Notes: generated by a model from the sequence alone, not told the origin. 64,000 nucleotides of DNA from Kitasatospora sp. NBC_01266 (GCF_036242395.1 NZ_CP108458.1:5394001-5458000); one strand, 5' to 3'; shown: positions 1 through 12,048, counted from the first letter of the stretch. Translations and numbers: made by a program.

Positions 1-1062
<1,062 letters not shown>

Positions 1063-1239
1063 GGCGCCGAGGTTATCGACGGACCGTCAGCAGTGCCGTG
1101 CCGGGACCGGTTTGGTTACCCAGCCGAGATCTGCCGAGATCTGCCGAGATCTGCCGGGATCCGCCGGGCTCGGCCGGACGCCGGAAGGGCCCGGTCCGCA
1201 TCCGGACCGGGCCCTTCCAGGCTTGCTGCTGAGCCGACG

Positions 1240-4200
1240 TCAGAGGCTGAAGATCTCCTCGATCAGCGCCTGCTGCTCGGCGGCGTGCCGCTTGGCCGAG
1301 CCCACGGCCGGGGCCGAGGAGGCGGTGCGGGCCACCCGGCGCAGGCGGCCGCCGCTGGCCTTGCGACCGATCACCACGTCCAGGTGGTCGACCAGGTTCA
1401 TCGCGATGAACGGCCAGGCGCCCTGGTTGGCCGGCTCCTCCTGGGCCCAGACGAACTGGACGTCCTCGCCGTAGCGGGCCAGCTCCTCCTGGAGCTCGGC
1501 GATCGGCAGCGGGTAGAGGCGCTCGACCCGCACGATCGCGGTGTCGGTGACGCCGCGCTCGGTGCGCGCCGCCTCCACGTCGTAGTAGAACTTGCCCGCG
1601 GTGATGACCACCTTGCGCACGTTCTGCGGGTCGACCGTGCTGTCGCCGATCACCGGGCGGAACGAACCGGAGGTGAACTCCTCCGCCGAACTGGCCGCCG
1701 CCTTCAGTCGCAGCATCGACTTCGGGGTGAAGACGACCAGCGGCTTGTGGTGCGGGTTGTGCACCTGCCAGCGCAGCAGGTGGAAGTAGTTCGACGGCGA
1801 GGTCGGCATCGCGACCGTCATGTTGTTCTGCGCGCACAGCTGCAGGAAGCGCTCGGGACGCGCGGACGAGTGGTCCGGCCCCTGGCCCTCGTAGCCGTGC
1901 GGCAGCAGCAGGGTGACGCCGGAGTGCTGCGCCCACTTCTGCTCGGCCGAGGCGATGTACTCGTCGACCACGGTCTGCGCGCCGTTGACGAAGTCGCCGA
2001 ACTGCGCCTCCCACATGACCAGCGCGTTCGGGCGGGTCAGCGAGTAGCCGTACTCGAAGCCCATCGCCGCGTACTCCGACAGCAGGCTGTCGTAGACGGT
2101 GTAGCGGGCCTGGTCCTCGGTCAGGTAGAGCAGCGGGGTGTAGTCCTCGCCGGTGACCCGGTCGATCAGCACCGCGTGGCGCTGGCCGAAGGTACCGCGG
2201 CGGCTGTCCTGGCCGGCCAGGCGGACCGGGTGGCCCTCCATCAGCAGCGAGCCGATGGCGAGGGTCTCGCCGGTGGCCCAGTCGATGGTGCCGTCCTCGA
2301 TCGAGCCGGCGCGGCGCTGCAGCTGCGGCAGCAGACGCGGGTGGACGGTCAGCCACTCCGGCAGGTTGACCTGCGAGGCGGCGATCCGCTTCACCATCTC
2401 CTGGGAGATGCCGGTCTGGATGTTCACCGGGAAGTCGGCCACCGGCCGGCCGCTGGGGGCGCCGACCTGCGCCGAGGCCGCGTCGCGGACCTCCGCGAAG
2501 ACCTTCTCCAGCTGGCCCTGGAAGTCCTGGAGCGCGGACTCCGCCTCTTCCATGGTGATGTCGCCGCGACCGATCAGACCCTCGGTGTAGAGCTTGCGCA
2601 CCGAGCGCTTCTTGTCGATCAGGTCGTACATCAGCGGCTGGGTGAACGACGGGTTGTCGGCCTCGTTGTGACCGCGGCGGCGGTAGCAGATGAGGTCGAT
2701 CACGACGTCCTTGTGGAACGCCTGGCGGAACTCGAAGGCCAGGCGCGCGACGCGGACCACGGCCTCCGGGTCGTCGCCGTTCACGTGGAAGATCGGGGCC
2801 TCGATCATCCGGGCCACGTCGGTGCAGTACATCGAGGAGCGGCTGGAGGCCGGGGCGGCGGTGAAGCCGACCTGGTTGTTCACCACGATGTGCACGGTGC
2901 CGCCGGTGCGGTAGCCGCGCAGCTGCGACATGTTCAGGGTCTCCGCGACCACGCCCTGGCCCGCGAAGGCCGCGTCGCCGTGGATCTGGATCGGCAGCAC
3001 CGGGAAGGTGGTGCCGCCCTGGTCCAGGATGTCCTGCTTGGCGCGGGCGATGCCCTCGACGATCGGGTCGACCGTCTCCAGGTGCGAGGGGTTGGCGGCC
3101 AGCGAGACCTTGATCGTCTCGCCGTCCAGGCCGGTGAAGGTGCCCTCGGAGCCCAGGTGGTACTTGACGTCGCCGGAGCCGTGCATCGACTTCGGGTCGA
3201 GGTTGCCCTCGAACTCGCCGAAGATCTTGCCGTACGGCTTGCCGACGATGTTGGCCAGCACGTTCAGCCGGCCGCGGTGGGCCATGCCGATGACGGCCTC
3301 GTCCAGGCGGTGCTCGGCGGCGGAGTCGATGGTCGCGTCCAGCAGCGGGATCAGCGACTCACCGCCCTCCAGCGAGAAGCGCTTCTGGCCGACGTACTTG
3401 GTCTGCAGGAAGGTCTCGAAGGCCTCCGCCGCGTTCAGCCGGCGCAGGATGCGCAGCTGCTCCTCGCGCTCCGGCTTGGTGTACGGCTTCTCCAGGTGCT
3501 CCTGCAGCCACTTGCGCTGCTTGGGGTCCTGGATGTGCATGTACTCGACACCGACGGTGCGGCAGTACGTGTTGCGCAGCAGCCCGAGGACATCGCGCAG
3601 CTTCATCATCTTCTGGCCGCCGAAGCCGCCGACGGCGAACTCGCGCTCCAGGTCCCAGAGGGTCAGGCCGTGCTCGACCACGTCCAGGTCCGGGTGCTTG
3701 CGCTGCTTGTACTCCAGCGGGTCGGTGTCGGCCATCAGGTGGCCGCGGACCCGGTAGGAGTGGATCAGCTCCATGACGCGAGCGGTCTTGTTGACGTCGT
3801 CCTCGTGCGTGGTGGCGACGTCGGTGGCCCAGCGGACCGGCTCGTACGGGATCCGCAGCGACTCGAAGACCTCGTCGTAGAACCCGTGCTCGCCCAGCAG
3901 CAGCTGGTGGATCGAGCGCAGGAACTCGCCGGACGCCGCGCCCTGGATGACCCGGTGGTCGTAGGTCGAGGTGAGCGTCATGATCTTGGAGACGCCGAGC
4001 CGGGCCAGGGTGTCCGGGTTGGAGCCCTGGAACTCGGCCGGGTACTCCATCGCACCGACACCGAGGATGGTGCCCTGACCCTGCATCAGGCGCGGGACCG
4101 AGTGCACGGTGCCGATGCCGCCGGGGTTGGTCAGCGAGACCGTGACACCGGTGAAGTCATCCATCGTCAGCTTGTTGGCGCGGGCCCGGCGGACGATGTC

Positions 4201-4998
4201 CTCGTAGGCCTGCCAGAAACCGAAGAAGTCGAGCGTCTCGGCCTTCTTGATGGCCGCGACGACCAGTTGGCGGTCGCCGTTGGGCTTCACCAGGTCGATG
4301 GCCAGACCGAGGTTGATGTGGTCCGGCTTCACCAGGAAGGACTTGCCGTCCTTCGCGGCGTAGCTGTGGTTCATGCCCGGGGTCGCCTTCAGGGCCTGCA
4401 CCAGCGCGTAGCCGATCAGGTGGGTGAAGGAGACCTTGCCGCCACGGGCGCGCTGCAGGTGGTTGTTGATGACGATGCGGTTGTCGATCAACAGCTTGGC
4501 CGGCACCGCGCGCACGCTGGTGGCGGTCGGCACCTCCAGCGAGGCGTCCATGTTGGTGGCCACGGCCTTGGCCGGGCCGCGCAGCGGGACGAGCTCGGGC
4601 CCGGTGCTCTCGGCCGCGGGTGCGGCGGTCACGGGCGCGGCGGCGGCCTTGGGGGCCGGCGGCGCGGCCGGGGCGGCTGCCAGCGGCGCGGCGGCGGCAG
4701 GCGCGACCACGGGGGCCGGGGCTGCCACGGCGGCGGCGGGGGCAGGCGCCACCGCAGCGGCGGTCGCAGCAGGGGCAGGGGCAGCAACGATGGTCGGCGC
4801 GGGGCCGGCCGGGGTCGCGGCCTGGGTCACTGGGGTCACCTCGGTACCGGGCTTGTAGTCGGCGAAAAAGTCCCACCAGGCTCGGTCGACCGAGTTGGGG
4901 TCCTGGAGGTACTGCTGGTAGATCTCGTCGACGAGCCACTCATTGGGGCCGAAGCCAGTGGTGCTTGCCGAGCTGGGGGTTTCAGGGTGTGGCGACAC
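1240..4998 (-). CDS. kgd: Multifunctional 2-oxoglutarate decarboxylase/dehydrogenase E1-E2 fusion
   Basis: 1252-residue enzyme of the TCA cycle that decarboxylates 2-oxoglutarate with thiamine diphosphate and can feed the dehydrogenase complex through an E2-like domain. Layout: E1 N-terminal helix (FGPNEWLVDEIYQQYL), a 60-70 residue Ala/Pro linker, an acyltransferase (E2) domain with the DHR catalytic motif near TSTYDHRV, then the ThDP-binding and transketolase-like E1 domains (GMAHRGRLNVLAN, GDAAFAGQG). No lipoyl domain is seen, as is usual for actinobacterial Kgd/SucA fusions. The start is GTG with a purine-rich stretch upstream; length fits the family. Some annotate it sucA. A 368 bp gap separates it from the histidine kinase gene, so it probably has its own promoter. 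Confidence 0.96.
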   Translation of the reverse strand: MSPHPETPSSASTTGFGPNEWLVDEIYQQYLQDPNSVDRAWWDFFADYKPGTEVTPVTQAATPAGPAPTIVAAPAPAATAAAVAPAPAAAVAAPAPVVAPAAAAPLAAAPAAPPAPKAAAAPVTAAPAAESTGPELVPLRGPAKAVATNMDASLEVPTATSVRAVPAKLLIDNRIVINNHLQRARGGKVSFTHLIGYALVQALKATPGMNHSYAAKDGKSFLVKPDHINLGLAIDLVKPNGDRQLVVAAIKKAETLDFFGFWQAYEDIVRRARANKLTMDDFTGVTVSLTNPGGIGTVHSVPRLMQGQGTILGVGAMEYPAEFQGSNPDTLARLGVSKIMTLTSTYDHRVIQGAASGEFLRSIHQLLLGEHGFYDEVFESLRIPYEPVRWATDVATTHEDDVNKTARVMELIHSYRVRGHLMADTDPLEYKQRKHPDLDVVEHGLTLWDLEREFAVGGFGGQKMMKLRDVLGLLRNTYCRTVGVEYMHIQDPKQRKWLQEHLEKPYTKPEREEQLRILRRLNAAEAFETFLQTKYVGQKRFSLEGGESLIPLLDATIDSAAEHRLDEAVIGMAHRGRLNVLANIVGKPYGKIFGEFEGNLDPKSMHGSGDVKYHLGSEGTFTGLDGETIKVSLAANPSHLETVDPIVEGIARAKQDILDQGGTTFPVLPIQIHGDAAFAGQGVVAETLNMSQLRGYRTGGTVHIVVNNQVGFTAAPASSRSSMYCTDVARMIEAPIFHVNGDDPEAVVRVARLAFEFRQAFHKDVVIDLICYRRRGHNEADNPSFTQPLMYDLIDKKRSVRKLYTEGLIGRGDITMEEAESALQDFQGQLEKVFAEVRDAASAQVGAPSGRPVADFPVNIQTGISQEMVKRIAASQVNLPEWLTVHPRLLPQLQRRAGSIEDGTIDWATGETLAIGSLLMEGHPVRLAGQDSRRGTFGQRHAVLIDRVTGEDYTPLLYLTEDQARYTVYDSLLSEYAAMGFEYGYSLTRPNALVMWEAQFGDFVNGAQTVVDEYIASAEQKWAQHSGVTLLLPHGYEGQGPDHSSARPERFLQLCAQNNMTVAMPTSPSNYFHLLRWQVHNPHHKPLVVFTPKSMLRLKAAASSAEEFTSGSFRPVIGDSTVDPQNVRKVVITAGKFYYDVEAARTERGVTDTAIVRVERLYPLPIAELQEELARYGEDVQFVWAQEEPANQGAWPFIAMNLVDHLDVVIGRKASGGRLRRVARTASSAPAVGSAKRHAAEQQALIEEIFSL

Positions 4999-5366
4999 GG
5001 CGGCAACCGCCCTCTTCCGCTTCCTTTTGGGATGTTTGGACAGCGGGGATTAAGGCTACGCCCCTGACCAAGCATCGCGCAGTCCCCTGGGGGTCGGCGT
5101 CGTCCAGATCACAGTGCTGTCGGCCACATTGGCCGAAAAAAGACGTTAGAGAGCCGCCAAAAGAGGGAAGCGGATCGCTGCGATTACCCGCCCGAACGAC
5201 TCCAAATCGGGCAAAATGTCCACAGATCGACCAGTTATGACCGATCCGAGGCTGTCGACTACCAGATTGTCCCAATTCTGTGACAAAGCTGGCCGACCTG
5301 GACGGGATGTGGCGCTCGCGTGTGCGCGGCCGGGCTCGGGGTGTGACCGTCCGCACACCCCGCGGC
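4999..5366. other. Intergenic region upstream of kgd
   Basis: A 368 bp gap holding the 3' hairpin of the histidine kinase gene (separate entry) and the upstream region of kgd. It is less GC-rich than its surroundings between about 5130 and 5290. On the minus strand it contains an imperfect inverted pair TTGTC/GACAA separated by 10 nt. A small hairpin CGGCC-acatt-GGCCG at about 5132-5146 is followed by A residues on the plus strand, so it is not a terminator. No gene is visible. I cannot fix the kgd promoter. Confidence 0.6.
5337..5362 (-). terminator. Hairpin terminator after histidine kinase gene
   Basis: Perfect 9-bp inverted repeat CGGGGTGTG / CACACCCCG with an 8-nt loop, 4 bp past the stop codon of the histidine kinase gene. 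There is no U-tract, which is normal for Streptomyces terminators. Confidence 0.7.
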
Positions 5367-6524
5367 TCACAGCCGGGGGTGCGGCACCACGGCGGCGCTG
5401 CCCGGCAGCGCGACCTGGATCAGGCAGCCGCCGGAGGCGTCGGCGACCTCGATCCGCCCGCCGTGCAGATCCACCGCCCAGCGGGCGATGGCCAGCCCCA
5501 GGCCGGTGCCGCCGTCGCTGCCGGGGCCCTGGGCGGTCGGGGTGCCCGCGCGGCTGAACCGGTCGAACACCCGGGTGCGGTCCTGTGCCGGTATCCCGGG
5601 GCCCTGGTCCTCCACCTCCAGCAGCAGGGCCAGCGGCGCCTCCCCGGTCCGGGCCCGCACCGTCACGGTGCCGCCGGCCGGCGAGTGCTTGCAGGCGTTG
5701 TCCACCAGGTTGGCCACCACCTGGTGCAGGCGCTCCGGGTCGGCCAGCGCGGTCAGGCCCTGCGGCTGCACGTCCAGCCGCAGCCGTACGTCGTCGCGCC
5801 GGCTCCAGGCACCGCCGGCCGTGGCGCCGTCCACCGTCAGGCCGCGCAGCACGCCGGCCAGGAACGGGGCCACCTCGAACTCGCGGGCGTCCAACGGCAC
5901 CACGCCGTCGTCCAGTTTGGAGAGGTCCAGCAGGTGCGAGACGAGCCGGCCGAGACGCTCGGTCTGCTCCAGTGCGGCGCCCAGGGTGGCCTGCTCGGGC
6001 GGCACCACGCCGTCCACCATGTTCTCCAGCACGGCGCGCAGCGCGGCGATCGGCGTGCGCAGCTCGTGCGAGACGTTGGCCACCAGCTCCCGGCGGTGCC
6101 GGTCGGCGGCCTCCAGGTCGGCGGCCATCTTGTTGAAGGTCGTCGCCAGCTCGCCGATCTCGTCGCGGGACCCGGTGGTCACCCGGCGGCTGTAGTCCCC
6201 GCCGGCCATCGCACGGGCCGCCGCGGTCATCTCGCGCAGCGGGGCGGTCAGGGTGTGCGCCAGCAACTGCATGAAGAGGAGTGAGGCGATCATCGAGAAG
6301 GCCATGATCACCCGGATCTGGGTCTCCGAGCGGATCGCGATCACCACCAGTCCGGTGGCGACCACCACCGAGACGATGACCAGCAGGGCGAGTTTGCCCT
6401 TGATCGAGCGCACCGGGTCGAGCGGCCGGATGTCCAGCCAGATCCGCGCGGCCATGCGCCCGGGCCACCGCTGCGGACGCGGCGGCGGGTCGGGCTCGGT
6501 ACGAGCCCGTGTAGAGGTGTTCAT
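5367..6524 (-). CDS. Two-component sensor histidine kinase with almost no sensor domain
   Basis: HK of the HAMP-HisKA-HATPase type, 385 residues from the ATG chosen. TM1 is about residues 45-64 and TM2 about 72-90, joined by only a handful of polar residues, so there is no periplasmic sensor domain. HAMP follows (APLREMTAAARAM), then the H-box with His153 (NVSHELRTP), N box (NLVDNACKHS) and G boxes (DQGPGIP, GTGLGLAI). A GTG 69 bp upstream is in frame but would add a low-complexity Gly/Pro/Arg stretch from a repeated 9-mer, so I prefer the ATG, which has GGGGA upstream. It lies downstream of the response regulator in the same operon. Signal is probably sensed in the membrane or by a partner. 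Confidence 0.9.
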   Translation of the reverse strand: MNTSTRARTEPDPPPRPQRWPGRMAARIWLDIRPLDPVRSIKGKLALLVIVSVVVATGLVVIAIRSETQIRVIMAFSMIASLLFMQLLAHTLTAPLREMTAAARAMAGGDYSRRVTTGSRDEIGELATTFNKMAADLEAADRHRRELVANVSHELRTPIAALRAVLENMVDGVVPPEQATLGAALEQTERLGRLVSHLLDLSKLDDGVVPLDAREFEVAPFLAGVLRGLTVDGATAGGAWSRRDDVRLRLDVQPQGLTALADPERLHQVVANLVDNACKHSPAGGTVTVRARTGEAPLALLLEVEDQGPGIPAQDRTRVFDRFSRAGTPTAQGPGSDGGTGLGLAIARWAVDLHGGRIEVADASGGCLIQVALPGSAAVVPHPRL

Positions 6525-6608
6525 CGGTGCTTGGTCCCCGTACTTCTGTGGCCCCCGTGGCCCCCGTGGCCCCCCCGCGCGGCTCCCAGTCACTGGACTG
6601 GACGCGCG

Positions 6609-7346
6609 CTATCCCACCGGTGCCTCCAGCGCGTAGCCGACGCCGTGCACGGTGCGGATCCAGGTCGCGCCGATCTTCCGGCGCAGTGCCTTGACGTGGC
6701 TGTCCACCGTCCGGGTGCCGGAGGCGTCGGTCCAGTCCCAGACCTCGGCCAGCAGCTGCTCGCGGGTCAGCACGGCACGCGGCTGGGCGGCCAGGCAGGC
6801 CAGCAGGTCGAACTCGGTCGGCGTCAGGTGCACGTCGCCGGAGGCGAGCCGGACCCGGCGCTGCACGTGGTCGATCTCCAGTTCGCCGAAGCGCAGGCTG
6901 CCCAGCGCCGGAGTTCTGGCGGCCTGCTGGGCCCGCTCGACCCGGCGCAGCAGCACGTTGACCCGGGCCGCCAGCTCGCGCATCGAGAAGGGCTTGGTCA
7001 TGTAGTCGTCGGCGCCCACGCCGAGGCCGACCAGCAGGTCCGTCTCGTCGTCGCGCGCGGTCAGCATCAGTACGGGGACCGGGCGTTGCGCCTGGATCCG
7101 CCGGCAGACCTCCAGACCGTCGAAGCCGGGCAGCATGATGTCGAGCACCACGAGGTCGGGCTGCCAGGTGTGGAAGCCGTCCACCGCGCCGGGGCCGTCA
7201 TGGGCCACTGCGACCTTGAAGCCCTCCGCGCCCAGCCGGGCCGCGATGGACTCGGCAATGGTGGGCTCGTCCTCCACCACCAGAACGCGTCGTTGGGCAA
7301 TCACACCGCTGCCGCTGGTGTCCTGCTGAATCTCTGTCACGGTCAC
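6609..7346 (-). CDS. OmpR-family response regulator
   Basis: 245-residue DNA-binding regulator. The receiver domain has the acidic pair (VVEDEP), phospho-acceptor Asp69 (VVLDIMLPG), the Thr (MLTARD) and Lys (DYMTKPF). The C-terminal winged helix ends with the typical VDSHVKALRRKIG...RTVHGVGYAL. It starts with GTG, after a 495 bp gap, and is followed 84 bp later by its cognate kinase. The pair sits between kgd and lon, which matches S. coelicolor gene order from memory; the regulon is not known to me. Confidence 0.94.
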   Translation of the reverse strand: MTVTEIQQDTSGSGVIAQRRVLVVEDEPTIAESIAARLGAEGFKVAVAHDGPGAVDGFHTWQPDLVVLDIMLPGFDGLEVCRRIQAQRPVPVLMLTARDDETDLLVGLGVGADDYMTKPFSMRELAARVNVLLRRVERAQQAARTPALGSLRFGELEIDHVQRRVRLASGDVHLTPTEFDLLACLAAQPRAVLTREQLLAEVWDWTDASGTRTVDSHVKALRRKIGATWIRTVHGVGYALEAPVG

Positions 7347-7841
7347 GCCACCGCCCCCAGGGCCTGCGGGCCGCCACCTGTGGGAGTGGCGGGCACCGCT
7401 CGTAGTCTTGTTCCGTCGTTAATTTCGCGTGCTGATTTGACGCCCCGGGCTCCGCCAAGCGCGGGTGGACCGCGGCTTCCCGACCGCCGGTCCGACATGC
7501 ATACCTCGCAGCGTACGGACACCCGGCGAGCACCGGCAGGTGGACCGCAGATTTCCGGACCACAGGCCAAAGCGCGCGCCCCGGGGACCCAGCACGGGCC
7601 GTTACCTTACCCGTCCATGTCGACTCGCGGTAACGGTGTGTATGCACGAACCCGTCGGCGGCCCCCGCTCGGGCCGCGGCCGACTTATGGTCTGGACCAA
7701 CTCCTGAACTGCCCTGACAGGGAACGCAACACGATCCTCAGCGGACTCTCACGGATGCCCCTTAGCGTGGACGAAAGCGGCAGATGATGGCACGGTGTGC
7801 ACGCGCGGCGAGCACACTCGGACCGAGGGGACGGAGGCGCC
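7347..7841. other. Divergent intergenic region between response regulator and rhomboid-like gene
   Basis: 495 bp without a convincing gene. It must contain the divergent promoters of the two-component operon (minus) and the rhomboid-like gene (plus). Notable elements are a DasR-like palindrome at 7688-7699 (separate entry) and a short palindrome CCCTG-A-CAGGG at about 7713-7723. Short frames here lack ribosome binding sites and codon bias. Confidence 0.6.
7688..7699. promoter_or_regulatory. Candidate DasR-type GntR operator
   Basis: TGGTC-TG-GACCA is a perfect inverted repeat. The known Streptomyces DasR core is TGGTC-TA-GACCA, so it differs only in the centre. It lies about 150 bp before the rhomboid-like gene. 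A single site found by eye is weak evidence. Confidence 0.35.
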
Positions 7842-8642
7842 ATGGCGGACGTGACAGCGGGCGCGACCCGGGGCGCTTCGCGCCCCACCGCGGTGCGGCA
7901 CCTGACCGCGGTGACACCCCTCACCGGGCTGCGGTTCGGGCTGCGCTCGGTGCCGCTGCGCTGGGTGCTGGACCGGCTGCCGACGCCGCGCCGCAACCCC
8001 TTCGCCTGCGGCTACCTGGTGGTGCTGGCCGGGACCACGATCTTCGCCCAGCTCGCCAGCCCGGACCTGGTGCACCAGTTGCAGACCATGTCCAGCACCG
8101 ACGGCCACCACCTGCTGCACACCCCCGTGCGCTCGCTGCTGATGAGCGGGCTCTGGGTGGCCGGTCCGGTCTGGATGCCCTACCTGTGGGCCTTCGCCTT
8201 CACCGTCGCCCCGCTGGAGCGCCGGGTCGGCTCGCTGCGCGCCGCCGGGGTCTTCGCGGCCGGGCACGTGGTCGGCACCCTGCTCTCCCAGGCGGTGGTG
8301 GCGGTCGCGGTGGCCACCGGGAAGGTCGGGCCGGGCATCCTGGACGAGCTGGACATCGGCGTCAGCTACGGCGTGCTGGCCAGTCTGGGCGCGCTGGCCG
8401 GGCTGCTGCCCAAGCGCGGGCGCTGGCTGGCGCTGGGCGGGGCGGTGCTGCTGGTGGCGCACCAGATCATCACCGACCAGGACCTGATCACCGCGGTCGG
8501 CCACCCGACCGCACTGCTCACCGGGGTGGCGCTCTGGGGCGTGCTGCGGCGGCCCCGGCGGCCCCGGGGCGGGTCGGCCGTGCGACGGCTGCCGCGGCGA
8601 GCGGCGCGACGGGCCGCCGGGCCCGCGCTCGAGCGCGCGTAG
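7842..8642 (+). CDS. Rhomboid-like integral membrane protein
   Basis: 266-residue polytopic protein with about six hydrophobic segments and a basic, Arg-rich C-terminal tail. It resembles actinobacterial rhomboid-like proteins: a helix with DIGVSYGVLASLGALAG recalls the rhomboid serine motif GxSG (here Gly-Val-Ser-Tyr-Gly, one residue longer), and a late helix carries VGHPTALLTG, recalling the catalytic His. Whether it cleaves membrane proteins is unproven. The ATG is preceded by a clear GGAGG. It is divergent from the two-component operon and sits before lon. Confidence 0.75.
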   Translation: MADVTAGATRGASRPTAVRHLTAVTPLTGLRFGLRSVPLRWVLDRLPTPRRNPFACGYLVVLAGTTIFAQLASPDLVHQLQTMSSTDGHHLLHTPVRSLLMSGLWVAGPVWMPYLWAFAFTVAPLERRVGSLRAAGVFAAGHVVGTLLSQAVVAVAVATGKVGPGILDELDIGVSYGVLASLGALAGLLPKRGRWLALGGAVLLVAHQIITDQDLITAVGHPTALLTGVALWGVLRRPRRPRGGSAVRRLPRRAARRAAGPALERA

Positions 8643-8748
8643 CGCCGGTCCTCCGCCCTCCCTCGTCCGCTCCTCTGCGGCTGCGCGGCCGGGCTTCTTC
8701 CCAGGCTTCTTTCAGCGTTCCTTCCGCATCCCCCGGATGCGCTCATGG

Positions 8749-8769
8749 TTGATCGCTCAGAGCGAACAA
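8749..8769. promoter_or_regulatory. ClgR-type operator upstream of lon
   Basis: Near-perfect palindrome TTGATCGCT-CAG-AGCGAACAA (8 of 9 arm positions pair). Its core, 8750-8767, fits every fixed position of the actinobacterial ClgR consensus as I remember it (WNNWCGCYNANRGCGWWS). ClgR is a known activator of lon and clp genes in Streptomyces and Corynebacterium. Confidence 0.75.
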
Positions 8770-8798
8770 GGTCCCGGGAACATCCAGCCCTGCCGAAG

Positions 8799-8819
8799 CC
8801 TTAGTCATGTCGACTCAAG
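8799..8819. promoter_or_regulatory. HAIR element (HspR operator) upstream of lon
   Basis: CCTTAGT-N7-ACTCAAG, against the HspR/HAIR consensus CTTGAGT-N7-ACTCAAG: the right half is perfect and the left half matches 5 of 7. It ends 21 nt before the lon start, where HspR would block transcription or early elongation. HspR control of Streptomyces lon is established. Confidence 0.75.
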
Positions 8820-8840
8820 TTCACTGACTGGGGAGAGATC

Positions 8841-11252
<2,412 letters not shown>

Positions 11253-11268
11253 GGCGGTGAAGTCCGTT

Positions 11269-11302
11269 GGCGCCCGGCGGACCTGACGGTCCGTCGGGCG
11301 CC
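11269..11302 (+). terminator. Hairpin terminator after lon
   Basis: 15-bp stem (GGCGCCCGGCGGACC against its complement, one G-T pair) with a TGAC loop, 16 bp past the lon stop. Confidence 0.85.
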
Positions 11303-11329
11303 GCCGCATGCCGGGGCGGAGCTCATGGA

Positions 11330-11360
11330 TGATATCGATCGTGCTAGAATCTGATATCGA
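11330..11360 (+). promoter_or_regulatory. vapBC promoter with paired operator repeats
   Basis: Two exact copies of TGATATCGA (11330-11338 and 11352-11360) lie 22 bp apart, two helical turns, and flank an extended -10 box TGC-TAGAAT (11342-11350). This is the arrangement expected for autorepression by a VapBC complex. The vapB start is 26 bp downstream. Confidence 0.7.
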
Positions 11361-11386
11361 AAGCCTGTGCCGGACTGGAGGATGCC

Positions 11387-11611
11387 ATGAGCCGCACCGT
11401 GATCGACGTCAATGACGAGATGCTCGCCGAGGCCGCGAAGATCTTCGGGACGACCACCAAGGTGGCCACGGTCAACGCGGCCCTGGAGGACGCGGTCAAG
11501 CGGCGCAAGCGGGAGTCGTTCCTGAACTGGCTGCTCGAAGGCGGGCTGCCGGACCTGACCGGGCCGGTGGAGACCGGGGCTGCGGACCAGGCGCCGGATC
11601 GGGCGGCATGA
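11387..11611 (+). CDS. vapB: VapB-family antitoxin
   Basis: 74 residues. The N-terminus (RTVIDVNDEMLAEAAKIFG) is a ribbon-helix-helix-like DNA-binding fold of the VapB type, followed by an acidic-aromatic toxin-binding tail (ESFLNWLLEGGLPDL). It would neutralise the PIN toxin encoded next and repress the operon. The ATG follows a GGAGG. Its stop overlaps the next start (ATGA), so translation is coupled. Confidence 0.85.
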   Translation: MSRTVIDVNDEMLAEAAKIFGTTTKVATVNAALEDAVKRRKRESFLNWLLEGGLPDLTGPVETGAADQAPDRAA

Positions 11612-12024
11612 GGGAGCGCTTTCTCATCGACAAGTCGGCGCTGGCGCGTTACGCCAAGCCGGCCGTCCGATCGGTCATCTGGCCGCTGCACAGCGCCGGT
11701 GTGCTGGCCGTCTGCGGCGCTGTGGAGATCGAAGTCCTGCACAGCGCCCGCTCCAAAGCGGACGCCGAGCGGATCCGCGAGGAGCTGCGCGGCTTCGACT
11801 GGTTGCCCACTCCCGACGAGGCCTGGGACCGGGCCGTTGAGGTGCAGGCCGCGCTGGTCGACGGTGGCAATTGGCGAGCGGTCTCCGCTACCGATCTGAT
11901 CATCGCCGCCGTCGCCGAACGCCACGGCGCGACGGTCCTGCACTACGACGGCGACTACGACATGATCGCGGAGGTCACCGGACAGCCGATGCGCTGGGTG
12001 GCGCCACGGGGCACGGCTGACTGA
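11608..12024 (+). CDS. vapC: VapC-family PIN-domain ribonuclease toxin
   Basis: 138-residue PIN-domain toxin expected to cut RNA with Mg2+. The acidic site is visible: Asp in FLIDKSAL, Glu in GAVEIEVLHS, Asp in SATDLIIAAVA, Asp in HYDGDYDMIA. Length is typical. The 4-bp overlap with vapB supports a toxin-antitoxin pair. No other mobile genes flank it, so it is a small isolated insertion after lon. Confidence 0.88.
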   Translation: MRERFLIDKSALARYAKPAVRSVIWPLHSAGVLAVCGAVEIEVLHSARSKADAERIREELRGFDWLPTPDEAWDRAVEVQAALVDGGNWRAVSATDLIIAAVAERHGATVLHYDGDYDMIAEVTGQPMRWVAPRGTAD

Positions 12025-12048
12025 GCGTCACCGTCACCGTCCCGCGCG

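Noticed and set aside
5132..5146. Hairpin with A run as a terminator of kgd region
   Set aside because: The A run follows on the plus strand, which has no gene ending there; on the minus strand the T run precedes the stem, so it is not a terminator.
6525..6593. Longer N-terminus of the histidine kinase
   Set aside because: The extra residues come from a tandem GGCCCCCGT-type repeat giving Gly-Pro-Arg runs; the ATG at 6524 gives a normal protein.
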